The notes: generated by a model not told the origin, from the sequence alone. Positions 44,401-52,527 are shown, counted from the stretch's first letter. The stretch is DNA of 64,000 nt from Cystobacter fuscus DSM 2262 (GCF_000335475.2 NZ_ANAH02000005.1:248001-312000), one strand, 5' to 3'. Numbers and translations are program-made.

Positions 44401-45361
44401 CCGGCTGTCCCTCGAGGCGGGCTCCTATCATCTCCGCTTCAATCGAGAGGGCCAGGCGCCGGTCGACCTTCCGCTCCTGCTCGAGCGGGGCAAGACCGAG
44501 CAGATCCACCTCGACCTTCCCGCCTTCGTGCCCGAGGGCTACGTCTACATTCCCCCCGGGTGCTTCCTCATGGGCAGCAACGACCCGGAAGAAGTGCGGG
44601 ACTTCATGCGCAGCATGCCGATGCACAAGCGCTGCATGACGGAGGGCTACCTCATGGGCAAGGACGAGGTGACCCTGGGCGACTGGATGGCGTATCTCGA
44701 CTCCGGGGCCGCGACGAAGGAGGAGCGAAGCCTGCTGGAGAAGGAGAAATCCAGCGCGTGGGGGGCGCTCACGCTGCGGCCCCTGAGCGCTGGCTCCTGG
44801 GAGTTTTCCCTCGAGTTGGCGAGTGGGCGCGTCCTCAAGGCGCGCGACGACGAGCGCCTGCGCTACCCCCACCGGAGCCTGCGCCAGGAGCAGGACTGGC
44901 GCCGCTTCCCCCTCGCGGGGATCTCCGCCGAGGAGATCTCGGGCTACCTCTCCTGGCTGAACCGCACCGGGCGGCTGCCGGGAGCGCGCCTGTGCGATGA
45001 GATGGAGTGGGTGCGTGCCGCGCGGGGGGCCGACGATCGCAGGTATCCGCACGGCTCCCGGCTCGAGCCGGACGATGCCAATTTCGATGAGACCTATGGC
45101 CGTCAGCCCGAGAACTTCGGGCCCGATGAGGTCGGCGCCCATCCCGCCGCGGTGAGCCCCTTTGGCATCCACGACATGGCGGGCAATGTCTCCGAGATGG
45201 TTCAACCGCCGGTCGCGGATCTCGGTGACATCGTCATTCCGGGGGGCGCCTGGTATTTCGAGCGCATCGTGGCGTTCATTCCCAATCGTCAGGCCTTCAC
45301 CGCCACGTCTCGGGATGTCACCGTGGGTGTGCGCCTGTGCGCCTCAAGGCCCATGCCGTGA
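41456..45361 (+). CDS. Giant fusion: anti-sigma zinc finger, Ser/Thr kinase, STAND-type ATPase, TM, FGE-sulfatase domain
   Basis: Membrane signalling protein of 1301 residues. Order: zf-HC2-like motif HxxxCxxC (H29, C33, C36); Hanks kinase with GQGAMG (77-82), K99, HRDLKPSN (187-194) and DFG (207-209); a novel-STAND-type ATPase with Walker A GDSGIGKS (383-390) and Walker B LLLFVDQLEEL; a helix-rich segment; one transmembrane helix near residues 775-797; and a C-terminal formylglycine-generating-enzyme-like domain from about 1028 (PPGCFLMGSNDPEEVR, GNVSEM). Several domains of this chain are common in myxobacteria. The pairing with a divergent sigma factor is notable. The ATG at 41456 follows CGGAGA. 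Confidence 0.88.
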   Translation: MSECLTDETLARFLDGRLTEDELACMHEHMDECSQCREFVLGLIHHTSTQEETAPLPIAGWTPPTEFDEFRLVRPLGQGAMGVVYLAQDTRLRRLVAVKFIASRHPEEQARERFHKEAQAIAQLQHTNVVTVFRIGQVGDHPYIVTEYLEGQTLSTLELPLPWRRALGLGVGLARGLEAAHAAGVLHRDLKPSNAFLTRSGEVKLLDFGLAEFVDHSTPGEPGLSRTVVGTPSYMAPELFQRKSATPQSDLYALGVVLYQLCTGKLPARSWAGSEKSPLEPARPSEDEGTPPLTEDVPGIDLDFASLIQRCLHVAPDQRYGSAEALRAALERLHVPEVRWEGNPYRGLASFEAEHRALFFGRDADIEGVLERLRRQPLVLIAGDSGIGKSSLCRAGILPRATQGALDGSRHFTSLTLQPGRRPLVTLAAALVPVLNRPEDELGAWLAEQPGRLGPALRALYGPGRGLLLFVDQLEELITLSEPAQAEHFARLLGELGELTVSSSGVRVLLAVRGDFLTRAGVLPGLDTAFERALYLLRPLSADGVREAIVGPARGRGVTFETAALQTLVEAMDRGSGSLPLLQFALAELWERRDSVRGHITQASLEAMGGVAGALSRHADAVLAPLHEAGQRAARQLLGLLITAEGTRGERSEEELLAVSPEAGAALRALVEGRLIQARAVGGRTHYELAHEALITSWGTLRRWLDEDVGQRALRQRLEVARAEWERLGHPEELLWRKRQLDEARALPAADPGSREQDFLRASWRAVRREELRRGLAMFLVVFLMGGLYGGLSLWGHLETQRFVGEKRGLVRAEFALGHEWSQRASAARTRALELFDPEGTGTKGDPHQRWAEAEELWREEALQAFNIADAAHAEAWRALEDILERVGNETDTHELRIQLTHERLLLAEEFHRTEASAQFLLDLKRLTATDPVWRERLDALAGLEIQTTPPGAGVELCRYKKSKGMWRCEPVSLPSPQTPIARLSLEAGSYHLRFNREGQAPVDLPLLLERGKTEQIHLDLPAFVPEGYVYIPPGCFLMGSNDPEEVRDFMRSMPMHKRCMTEGYLMGKDEVTLGDWMAYLDSGAATKEERSLLEKEKSSAWGALTLRPLSAGSWEFSLELASGRVLKARDDERLRYPHRSLRQEQDWRRFPLAGISAEEISGYLSWLNRTGRLPGARLCDEMEWVRAARGADDRRYPHGSRLEPDDANFDETYGRQPENFGPDEVGAHPAAVSPFGIHDMAGNVSEMVQPPVADLGDIVIPGGAWYFERIVAFIPNRQAFTATSRDVTVGVRLCASRPMP

Positions 45362-45433
45362 TGCGCGGATGAGAATTTCCGCATAACTCCGTGGGCAGTG
45401 CCTTCTTCTGCCATGAACCCCGAAGAGAGGATC

Positions 45434-46414
45434 ATGATGAAGAATCCGCTGGTCGTTGTGGCTTGCCTCGTGGTGGGCACTCCCGTACTCGCCGCAAATC
45501 CGCGGCCCTGCCACGGCCGGAGCCTCGACCGCAATGGCACGCGACAGGGCACGCTCCTCTGGGGCATGAACGGAGAGGGCGTGCTGGCTTCGGTGGCGCT
45601 GGACGGTGCGCTGCTCGAGGACAAGACCCTGTCGGGACTGCGTCTGGAGGGGGGGCGCCTGGTGGCCTCTTCCGCTTTCCACTCCCTGGAGGGAGTGGTG
45701 TTCCAGGGGAAGACCCTCGATGGCAAGTCCGTGGAGGTGGCGCTCTGCCGCGCCGAGCCCGATCGAATGGATCCCTCCCGGGAGAGGTACCAAATCGAGG
45801 TGTGGAGGCCAGAGCGCGCGATGTGGGAGAACCCGTGCATGGCCACGAACCCTGAGTTCACACCGCGAGCGCTCGCCGTGCCGGGGGTGTGGGATGCGCG
45901 CGGTGCTCGCCAGGAGGAGGCGGGGACGTTCACCTTCGCGTGTGAGGCCGGAGCCATCGCCAAGTGCGTGGAGTGGGGCTACAAGCCATGGGAGGAGAAG
46001 GATGGGAAATCGCTGGCGGACATTCACCAGGCGTGCACGCGCATGGCGAGGGCGGACTACTGCGGGAATGGGAGCAGCCACACGCGGGATGGCAGCCCCA
46101 TCGATGTCTACGATGAGCGGAAGGTGATGACGCGCTCGAGGGTGTCGTCCACGCTCTGGGATGTGCGACGGGGTTCGTTCGAGGCGGCGTGGAGCACCGA
46201 GGGCGCTTCGTGCTTGTCACATACGCGAGACGGGCGGGCGGTGGATGAGGTGATGGCGGAATGCCCCGATCTTTTCCAGAGAGCGGACAAGGACCTGGGC
46301 GAGGGCGACCGGTGCACGGTGGTGCGCAAGGAGGTACGCGCCGAGGAGGCGCCGCTGCGCAACCGCTCGTATGGCCATGGCGAGCAGGCCCTGTTTCAGG
46401 GCGCGGCGCCATAG
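45434..46414 (+). CDS. ADYC domain-containing secreted protein
   Basis: Exported protein of 326 residues with a signal peptide ending PVLAA. The C-terminal region carries the motif MARADYCGNGSSHTRDGSPIDVYD, which defines the ADYC family of myxobacterial exported proteins of unknown role. Paired cysteines (CEAG...KCVEWGYKPW, later CLSH and CPDLF) suggest disulfides. The ATG at 45434 follows GAGAGG. Its stop faces the end of a broken CHAT gene. Confidence 0.82.
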   Translation: MMKNPLVVVACLVVGTPVLAANPRPCHGRSLDRNGTRQGTLLWGMNGEGVLASVALDGALLEDKTLSGLRLEGGRLVASSAFHSLEGVVFQGKTLDGKSVEVALCRAEPDRMDPSRERYQIEVWRPERAMWENPCMATNPEFTPRALAVPGVWDARGARQEEAGTFTFACEAGAIAKCVEWGYKPWEEKDGKSLADIHQACTRMARADYCGNGSSHTRDGSPIDVYDERKVMTRSRVSSTLWDVRRGSFEAAWSTEGASCLSHTRDGRAVDEVMAECPDLFQRADKDLGEGDRCTVVRKEVRAEEAPLRNRSYGHGEQALFQGAAP

Positions 46415-46438
46415 GCTTCGCTTCGAGGCGCGCTGGGG

Positions 46439-47520
46439 GCGATGGCTCGCAGGGGGCATCGCTGCCCAGGGCGATGAAGGGGGCCCAGTCATGGGGATGG
46501 GAATCGGGATGCGTTTTCCGAAACGAGCGCATGGCTTCGCGAAGGGCGGAAGCGCGACCCTGTCCCGCCAACAGGTTGCGGTAGTAGGTGTTCATGAGCT
46601 GGTGGGTGGAGCCGTCGTTCACCTTCCACAGGCTCATGACCACGGTCTCGGCTCCGGCGATCACCAGGGCGTGGAGCAGGCCATAAATGCCCTGGCCCAT
46701 GCGGACCTGGCCGCGGCCGGTGTCGCAGGCGGACAGGACGACGAGTTGGGTGCCCCAGAGATCGAGCCCGGCCAGTTCCGCCGCAGTAACGAGGGAGACA
46801 TCGGAGCGAGGCGTGGAGGCGTCCGTTGCCGGGGCGCGAGCACCCGCGAGAACGAGGCCGGAGCGCAGCAGGGGGTCCTGGGAACGGAGCACGGGGAGAC
46901 TGCCGCCGGGTGCGTTGAACTGAACGGGAGAGCCGGATGTCGGGGGAGAGGCGTCGGAGGCGTCCTCGAGAAAGAAACCATGGGTGGCCAGGTGGAGGAC
47001 TCCCGGGGCGGCCAGGTGGAGCAGCCACTCCTTGGTGGCCTCGGAGCCGAGAAAGAGCTGGGCCTGGGGCAGCATTCCTTGAATGTCCTGGGCCTCCTTC
47101 CGCGTGCCCGGCAGCGCTACCCACGCGCTTCGGAGCAGCTCCGAGGTAGTCCTTTGGGGAGAGCGAGCCAGGGTCCGAGAGAGAGGCCCATTGAGTGCGT
47201 AGGCCTCGGAGGCGCTCGAAGGTGTCGCGCTCCTCGGCACCCAAGCTGCGGTAGATGGTACGGGAGATGTGGGCGATCTCCTCGACGGAGCGGCTCTTGC
47301 GCAGGAGCATGGAACTGAGGGCCAGACGTCGCACGCGGGCGACCTGTGGGTGTGCGCGCAGCAGGGAGAAAAGCGTCTCTTCTTTGGCACGCAAATATTA
47401 GAGAGAGCGCGCGCTGGAACAGGGGCTCGGCTTGGCCGTACAACCCCTGGATGCCGTAGAGGATGGCGAGGTTGGTGAGCGAGGAGGCGACGTCGGGGTG
47501 GCATGTGCCAGGTCCTCTTT
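46439..47520 (-). pseudogene. Collapsed TPR-CHAT gene copy
   Basis: Reading leftward: one TPR unit (CHPDVASSLTNLAILYGIQG, 47395-47520); then, in another frame, RAKEETLFSLLRAHPQVARVRRLALS to DPGSLSPKDY; then, in a third frame, the CHAT core VLHLATHGFF, LVVLSACDTGRG and GAETVVMSLWKVND to APFIALGSDAP. Compared with the intact gene at 48739-52167, most TPR units and about 300 residues before the CHAT domain are missing, and the frames no longer join. The catalytic His and Cys codons survive. The original stop is lost at the 3' end. Confidence 0.85.
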
Positions 47521-47583
47521 TCAAACAACTGGCGACGTCTCGGCTGGCCCATCCTCGTCTCATCCACACGGGGCTTGGCGAGG

Positions 47584-47980
47584 TGTTACCCATGAATGTG
47601 CCTTCTCCACTACCCACCGCCGCGACTGTTTGCCGGGCTCGCGCGCCACCTCGTGCTTACGGTGGTCTCGCGATTGTACATGCGGTGTCAGTCCGAAGTC
47701 TGCCGCTGCTCGCCTCGCTTCTTTGCAGTCGTAGTCTGCATCCAGACACAACCCTTGTGGCTCCTGGCTCGTCGGGTCGACCCTCGGGCCTCGGCACCGG
47801 CAGCGACTCGAGCGTCTGGCGCAGTAGATTGTGTGCCCGTCACTGCATGCTCGTGCGCAGCATCAACAAGATGGCGTCCATCGCTTGTGTGTCCGGGACG
47901 CGAGGGTTGTGGCACCCAGGGGTGGCTGAGATGAGGCGTTGGCAGGGGTTCCACTTTGGCCCAGAACTCGTCCGGGGTTC
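47584..47980 (-). pseudogene. Decayed IS5-family transposase
   Basis: Read leftward in shifting frames: TPDEFWAKVEPL, then (frame change) PRVPDTQAMDAILLMLRTSMQ, an in-frame TGA where the family has Trp, RAHN, a large deletion, then CLDADYDCKEARRAAADFGLTPHVQSR and KQSRRWVVEKAHSW. These are the N-terminal domain and DDE end of IS5-group transposases. No terminal inverted repeats were identified, so element ends are not placed. Confidence 0.75.
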
Positions 47981-48016
47981 GTCAGTCGTCATCCTGTGTC
48001 ACCGTGCCCATGGCTC

Positions 48017-48045
48017 GACCTCCTGCTCACCTAATGCAGGAGGTC
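48017..48045. repeat. 10-bp inverted repeat near the IS remnant
   Basis: GACCTCCTGC and GCAGGAGGTC pair perfectly around a 9-nt loop. It lies between the transposase remnant and the 3' end of the lipoprotein gene. It could be a terminator or an element end. Confidence 0.4.
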
Positions 48046-48098
48046 AAGCATTTCGTTCCAACTTAAGAAATCACCAAACCCCAAGGTACTCTTTGAGG

Positions 48099-48536
48099 TC
48101 AGTAATAAACGAGGTGCTTGGGAAGGACGGGGCTACCACAGACAGCCTTCGCGTCCCTGTCACACTCTGCCACGATGGCATCATGGGAGGCACAGCCCGA
48201 CTTGGCGCGGCAGACCGTGCCCCAGTATCCGGGTTCGTTGCAATAGTCGATGTAGGCGCACTCTTTCAACGACTCCACGCGGCCCCCCTCGGCGGCTGCC
48301 CCTGAACCTTCTCCCGGCTCCACGTAGTGGGATGGCCGTGTGGCGGCGGGACCATCACCGCCGGTAACGGCCCAGCCGGAGAGAGAATCAGTGCCATCTC
48401 CCACGGACTCGGCTGGGGCAATCGTCTCGCCCCGCCCTGTATCAGCGGGCTGGTCGGCCCCGCACGCGGCCAGGATCGCGGCGAAGAGGATGCCGATGGT
48501 GCACGAGGTCACTCCAGGGCGGATGGGCTGTGTCAT
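48099..48536 (-). CDS. Small Cys-rich lipoprotein
   Basis: Lipoprotein of 145 residues: signal peptide ending ILAAC, a Gly/Ala/Glu linker, and a C-terminal Cys-rich module (CAYIDYC, VCRAKSGC, ECDRDAKAVC). No known function. The ATG at 48536 lies 33 bases after a 57-bp repeat that also occurs upstream of the TPR-CHAT gene, so the two may share a control signal. Confidence 0.7.
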   Translation of the reverse strand: MTQPIRPGVTSCTIGILFAAILAACGADQPADTGRGETIAPAESVGDGTDSLSGWAVTGGDGPAATRPSHYVEPGEGSGAAAEGGRVESLKECAYIDYCNEPGYWGTVCRAKSGCASHDAIVAECDRDAKAVCGSPVLPKHLVYY

Positions 48537-48568
48537 GATGAATGCCTTTCTGTAAGTGCAACGGTGCC

Positions 48569-48625
48569 AGTGAACGAACGTGACATCAGGAAAGATGCCT
48601 GACGCTTCTTCCAGGTACTGCTCTC
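48569..48625 (-). repeat. 57-bp direct repeat, copy 1, upstream of the lipoprotein gene
   Basis: Matches 52373-52429 at 52 of 57 positions; all five differences are transitions. The core contains a small palindrome (CAGGAAAGATGCCTG). A GC hairpin adjoins it on the right. Confidence 0.85.
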
Positions 48626-48630
48626 AGAAA

Positions 48631-48658
48631 CCCCGCCTCCGGTGGGACCGGGGCGGGG
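48631..48658 (-). terminator. Hairpin downstream of the TPR-CHAT gene
   Basis: CCCCGCCTCCGGT pairs with ACCGGGGCGGGG (one bulge, 3-nt loop), about 80 bases after the TPR-CHAT stop on the minus strand and directly beside the 57-bp repeat. Confidence 0.5.
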
Positions 48659-48738
48659 CATGACGGGCAGAGAGGCCTGATGGTGATGTTCTCGGTCCCG
48701 TCGTCGGGCTTCCACGTCCCCGCGCCGCGGTCGTAGAG

Positions 48739-51700
48739 CTAGGGCGTTGGCTTGCTCTGCTCGGAGGGAGTGATGGCCCGCAGGGGGGCATCGCTACCCA
48801 GGGCGATGAAGGGGGCCCAGTAGTAGGGATGGGGATGGGAAGCGCGTAACGAGCGCATGGCCTCGCGCAACGCGGAGGCGCGGCCCTGGCCCTGCAGGAG
48901 GTTGCGGTAGTAGGCGTCCATGAGCAGGCGCGTGGCGTCGTCGTTCACACTCCACAGGCTCATGACCACCGTCTCGGCCCCGGCCACCACCAGGGCGCGG
49001 CGCAGGCCGTAGATGCCCTGGCCCAGGTGGATCTCTCCGCGACCCGTGTCACAGGCGGAGAGGATCACGAGTTGGGTGCCCCAGAGGTCGAGCCCGGCCA
49101 ATTCCAGCGCCGTGACCAGGATGGTGTCGGTACGACTCGGATCCGTGGTGGGCGGTCCGCCCAGGACGATACCCGATTTGAGCAACGGTGCCTGCTGGGA
49201 TGAGGGAAGGCTCAAGGGAGGCGCCAACGGATCCACGACGTCGCGGGAGTTCAAGGCGGAGAGATCACTGTTGATGAAGAAACCATGGGTGGCCAGGTGG
49301 AGGATGCCCGGGGTGGGCAGGTGCAGCAGTCGCTCCTTGGTGGCCTCGGGGCCGAGGAACAGTTGCGCCTGGGGCAACTGGCGCAGAATCCCCTCGGCTT
49401 CCAGCCGCGTGCCCGGCAGCGCCGGGAAGCCGCGTCCCAGCAGCGGGCGCGAGGAGGAGAAGAAGCGCTCGAGCGCGTCGGAGGGAGGGGAGGACGGAGG
49501 AGAGCTGGAAGACGCGACGGCGACGGGCGCCGAGAAGGAGGGATCGGCGAGGACGAAGACGAAGGGGGAGGGAATGCTCTCCTGGGGACGAGGCAGCAAC
49601 TCGCGGCCCGAGGTGAGATACGTGAAGTCGAAGGAGTCCAGGAGGATGCCCCGGCCGTCGTGGAGGGCGGCGAAAGGGACGAGGCCCAACTGGCCTTCGG
49701 GGGACAACAGGATGCGGCGGGTGGAACCCAGCAGAGGCAGCAGGGGTTGGAAGGCACTCTGGTAGAGCTTAAGGGCGGTGCCCTGAAAGTCAGGGTTCCG
49801 CTGGGCCAGGGCGTCGCGCAAGCTCGAGGCTTCTTTATCGATGGGCTCCGCGGGACCCAGGTCCACGGCCCTGGTGGAGGCATCGGGGAAGAGCACCAAC
49901 GCCAGATAGCGCAACTGACTGGCGCTCTTCACACGCGGCGTGCCGGAAGGGAGGAGCAGGGAACTGTCCTCGTAGGCGATGAACTCGACGAGCGCGCCGT
50001 CCTTGGGGAGGGACGCGGCGACGTGCTCGACGATCTGGGAGGGAGGGGGCAGCGCGGCCAGGGCGCGCAGGGACGCGGAGCGCTTGGCGAGTTCCGCTTC
50101 CAGCGCGTCGCCTTTCTCGGTCAGGTCCTTGAGTTCCTGTTGGTAGTTCTCGGAGGACAGGGAGCCGGGGCCGACGAGCGAGCGGGACACCAGTTGGGCG
50201 CGCAGGCTCCTGAGCTTGTCGAGGGTGTAGCGGTCCTCGGCGTTCAGGCTATGGCTGAGGGTGCGGGAGATGTGGGCAGTCTCCTCGGCGGAGCGGCCCT
50301 TGAGCAGCAACACGGCGCTGAGGGCCAGATGCCGCACGTCGGCGTCCTCTGGGTGTGCGCGTAACAGGGCGTAGAGCGCCTCCTCGGAGGCACGTAGCTG
50401 GTGGAGAAAGCGGGTGAGACGCGATTCGGAGGAGTCGAGCGCCTCCTTCCGCAGGCGTTGCTCTGAAATGGAGAACGCGCGGGTGTAGAGCGGCAGGGCG
50501 TCGGCGAGGCGATGCTGGGCCAGGCGGAGCCGGGCGAGATCCTCGAGCGAGGTGGCGAAATCGGGGTGGCTGTCACCGAGCGCGGTCTTCCGTATCTCGA
50601 GCGCGCGAAGCAAGAGGGGCTCGGCCTGGTCATACAGCCCCTGGTTCACGTAGAGGGTGGCGAGGGCGTGGAGCGAGGTGGCGACGTGGAGCTGGCTGCC
50701 GCCCGGCTGGGCCTCGCGTAACTCGAGCACACGCTGGTAGAGAGGTCCGGCCCAGTCGTACCGCCCCTGGCGCGCGTAGAGGGTGGCGAGGCCGTGGAGC
50801 GAGGTGGCGAAATCGGGGTGACTGGCACCGAGCGTGTCCTCCTGGATCTTCAACACGCGCTTGAAGAGGGGCTCGACCTTTTTGAGCAATCCCTGGCCCA
50901 GATAGAGGGTGGCGAGAGCGTGGAGAGAGGTGGCGACGTCGGGGTGGCTGTCACCGAGCACGTCTTCCCGCAGCTCGAGCGCGCGAATCAAGAGGGGCTC
51001 GGCCCGCTCGTACATCCCCTGGCTCAGATAGAACGTGGCGAGGGCGTGGAGCGAGGTGGCGACGTCGGGGTGTTTCTCGCCGAGCGCGTCTTTCCGGATC
51101 CTGAGCGCGTCAAGCAAGTGGGGCTCGGCCTGGTCGTACATCCTCTTGACGCTGTAGAGGGTGGCGAGGGCGTGGAGCGAGGTGGCGACGTCGGGGTGAC
51201 CCTTGCCGAGCGTGGCCTCCTGGATCTTCAGCGCGCGCTGCACGTGGGGCTCGGCGTCGCCGTAGCGTCCCTGGGCGATGTAGAGAGCGGCGAGGGCGTT
51301 GAGAGAGGCGGCAAGCTGAGGGTGGTTGTCGCCGGGGGCGAGCGCCCGTATGCCGAACGCACGCTGCACGAGGGGCTCGGCCTGGTCATAGCGTCCCTGG
51401 GCGCTGTAGAGGGCGGCGAGGCCGTGGAGCGAGGTGGCGATGTCGGGGTGACCCTTGCCGAGCACGGCCTCTTGGATCAAGAGCGCACGTTCATAGAGGG
51501 ACTCGGCCTGCTCATAGAGTCCCTGGGCGCTGTAGAGGGCGGCGAGGCCATGGAGCGAGGTGGCGACGTCGGGGTGGCTGTCACCGAGCGCGGCCTCCCG
51601 CAACTCGAGCGCACGCTCATAGAGGGGCTCGGCGTCGCCGTAGCGTCCCTGGGCTCTGTAGAGGTCGGCGAGGCCGTGGAGCGAGGTGGCGACGTCGAGG

Positions 51701-52167
51701 TGGTTCTTGTCGAGCGCGGCTTCCCGGAGCGCGAGCGCGCGCAGGAAGAAGGTCTCGGCCCGGCCGTACAGCCCCTGGTCCAGATAGAGAGTGGCGAGGT
51801 GGTAGTCCGAGAGGGCGACGTCGGTGTGGCTCTTGCCGAGAATCTGCTCCCGAAGGCCGCGCGCGCGCTGCAAGAGTGACTCGGCCTGGACCAGGTCTCC
51901 TTGAAGCCGGTGGAGATCCCCGAGCAGGTCCAGGGCGTCGGCGACCTGGGAACGCGAACTTCCGGGCTCGGCCTCCCGGAGCATGAGTGCATGCTCAGCC
52001 TGTGTACGGGCCTTGGCATACTCGCCCGCGTCCCTTTGCTTCATTGCCGCGTCATAGTCCGCCTGCGCTTCCTGCTGCCGCGCCTCTGGAGTCTCCTCGA
52101 CGGTGCCCCCGTCGTCCGCCGCACCACAAAGCATCACGACCATCATCCATCCCACAACCTGACTCAT
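48739..52167 (-). CDS. TPR-CHAT protein (caspase-like domain), exported
   Basis: Large protein of 1142 residues. It starts with a hydrophobic leader (VVGWMMVVMLCG; the Cys lacks a good lipobox, so secretion type is uncertain). Residues 114-575 are eleven 42-residue kinesin-light-chain-type TPR units (consensus HPDVATSLHALATLYxxQGxY), preceded by one divergent unit. A linker follows. The C-terminal CHAT domain (about 790-1130) has the catalytic dyad: His in LHLATHGFF and Cys in LSACDTGRG. It is probably a protease controlled by TPR-bound partners. No CRISPR genes are nearby. A broken paralogue lies immediately downstream. Confidence 0.88.
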   Translation of the reverse strand: MSQVVGWMMVVMLCGAADDGGTVEETPEARQQEAQADYDAAMKQRDAGEYAKARTQAEHALMLREAEPGSSRSQVADALDLLGDLHRLQGDLVQAESLLQRARGLREQILGKSHTDVALSDYHLATLYLDQGLYGRAETFFLRALALREAALDKNHLDVATSLHGLADLYRAQGRYGDAEPLYERALELREAALGDSHPDVATSLHGLAALYSAQGLYEQAESLYERALLIQEAVLGKGHPDIATSLHGLAALYSAQGRYDQAEPLVQRAFGIRALAPGDNHPQLAASLNALAALYIAQGRYGDAEPHVQRALKIQEATLGKGHPDVATSLHALATLYSVKRMYDQAEPHLLDALRIRKDALGEKHPDVATSLHALATFYLSQGMYERAEPLLIRALELREDVLGDSHPDVATSLHALATLYLGQGLLKKVEPLFKRVLKIQEDTLGASHPDFATSLHGLATLYARQGRYDWAGPLYQRVLELREAQPGGSQLHVATSLHALATLYVNQGLYDQAEPLLLRALEIRKTALGDSHPDFATSLEDLARLRLAQHRLADALPLYTRAFSISEQRLRKEALDSSESRLTRFLHQLRASEEALYALLRAHPEDADVRHLALSAVLLLKGRSAEETAHISRTLSHSLNAEDRYTLDKLRSLRAQLVSRSLVGPGSLSSENYQQELKDLTEKGDALEAELAKRSASLRALAALPPPSQIVEHVAASLPKDGALVEFIAYEDSSLLLPSGTPRVKSASQLRYLALVLFPDASTRAVDLGPAEPIDKEASSLRDALAQRNPDFQGTALKLYQSAFQPLLPLLGSTRRILLSPEGQLGLVPFAALHDGRGILLDSFDFTYLTSGRELLPRPQESIPSPFVFVLADPSFSAPVAVASSSSPPSSPPSDALERFFSSSRPLLGRGFPALPGTRLEAEGILRQLPQAQLFLGPEATKERLLHLPTPGILHLATHGFFINSDLSALNSRDVVDPLAPPLSLPSSQQAPLLKSGIVLGGPPTTDPSRTDTILVTALELAGLDLWGTQLVILSACDTGRGEIHLGQGIYGLRRALVVAGAETVVMSLWSVNDDATRLLMDAYYRNLLQGQGRASALREAMRSLRASHPHPYYWAPFIALGSDAPLRAITPSEQSKPTP
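50442..51828 (-). repeat. 126-bp tandem repeats encoding TPR units
   Basis: Eleven head-to-tail 126-bp units inside the TPR-CHAT gene. They are coding repeats, with strong nucleotide similarity between units, and give the region potential for unit gain or loss by recombination. Confidence 0.85.
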
Positions 52168-52321
52168 CGATTCCCCCTGAATGGGCTGTATGTCGTTCGC
52201 ACGGAACCCATGAGCCAACTCCGCTCGAGTGGACATACCGCATAAGTCAGCTTGGTTGAGCTCCAGTCCGGCAGCCACCGGGAGGACTTCGTCAATCCCT
52301 CTCTCCCCACGTGACCGACGA

Positions 52322-52353
52322 CCCCACCTCCGAGCGATGGCTCGGAGGTGGGG
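52322..52353. terminator. 14-bp perfect hairpin upstream of the TPR-CHAT gene
   Basis: CCCCACCTCCGAGC pairs with GCTCGGAGGTGGGG around a GATG tetraloop. It is 155 bases before the TPR-CHAT start. It could be an insulating terminator or an RNA structure in the leader. Confidence 0.5.
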
Positions 52354-52372
52354 TCCAGGCTGGATGCTCCCA

Positions 52373-52429
52373 AGTGAGCGAACGCGACGCCAGGAAAGAT
52401 GCCTGACGTTTCTTCCAGGTACTGCTCTC
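52373..52429 (-). repeat. 57-bp direct repeat, copy 2, upstream of the TPR-CHAT gene
   Basis: Partner of 48569-48625, same orientation, 3.8 kb apart; together they bracket the TPR-CHAT gene. Confidence 0.85.
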
Positions 52430-52470
52430 GCCGCGGAGGCTCCCCCCCGCTCCTCCGCCCTTCATTTCCC

Positions 52471-52527
52471 TAGAAGGGGGACGTGGGCAACCTATGCAGG
52501 GAATTTGCGTTATTTCTCGCCCGTCCC
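52471..52527 (+). repeat. 57-bp dispersed repeat, copy 2
   Basis: Partner of 40128-40184 in inverted orientation (49/57 identical). It lies about 170 bp upstream of the methyltransferase start. Confidence 0.85.

Noticed and set aside
48555-48567. Sigma-54-like TGGCAC/TTGCA pair before the Cys-rich lipoprotein gene (minus strand)
   Set aside because: The two halves are 3 bases too close for a -24/-12 promoter.
50442-51828. Regular DNA repeats that could suggest a CRISPR array
   Set aside because: The units are 126 bp, contiguous and in frame, and encode TPRs; there are no unique spacers and no cas genes.
48739-52167. TPR-CHAT as a CRISPR-guided protease
   Set aside because: No type III-E effector, cas gene or array is in the window, and the protein appears to be exported; only the domain pairing is shared.
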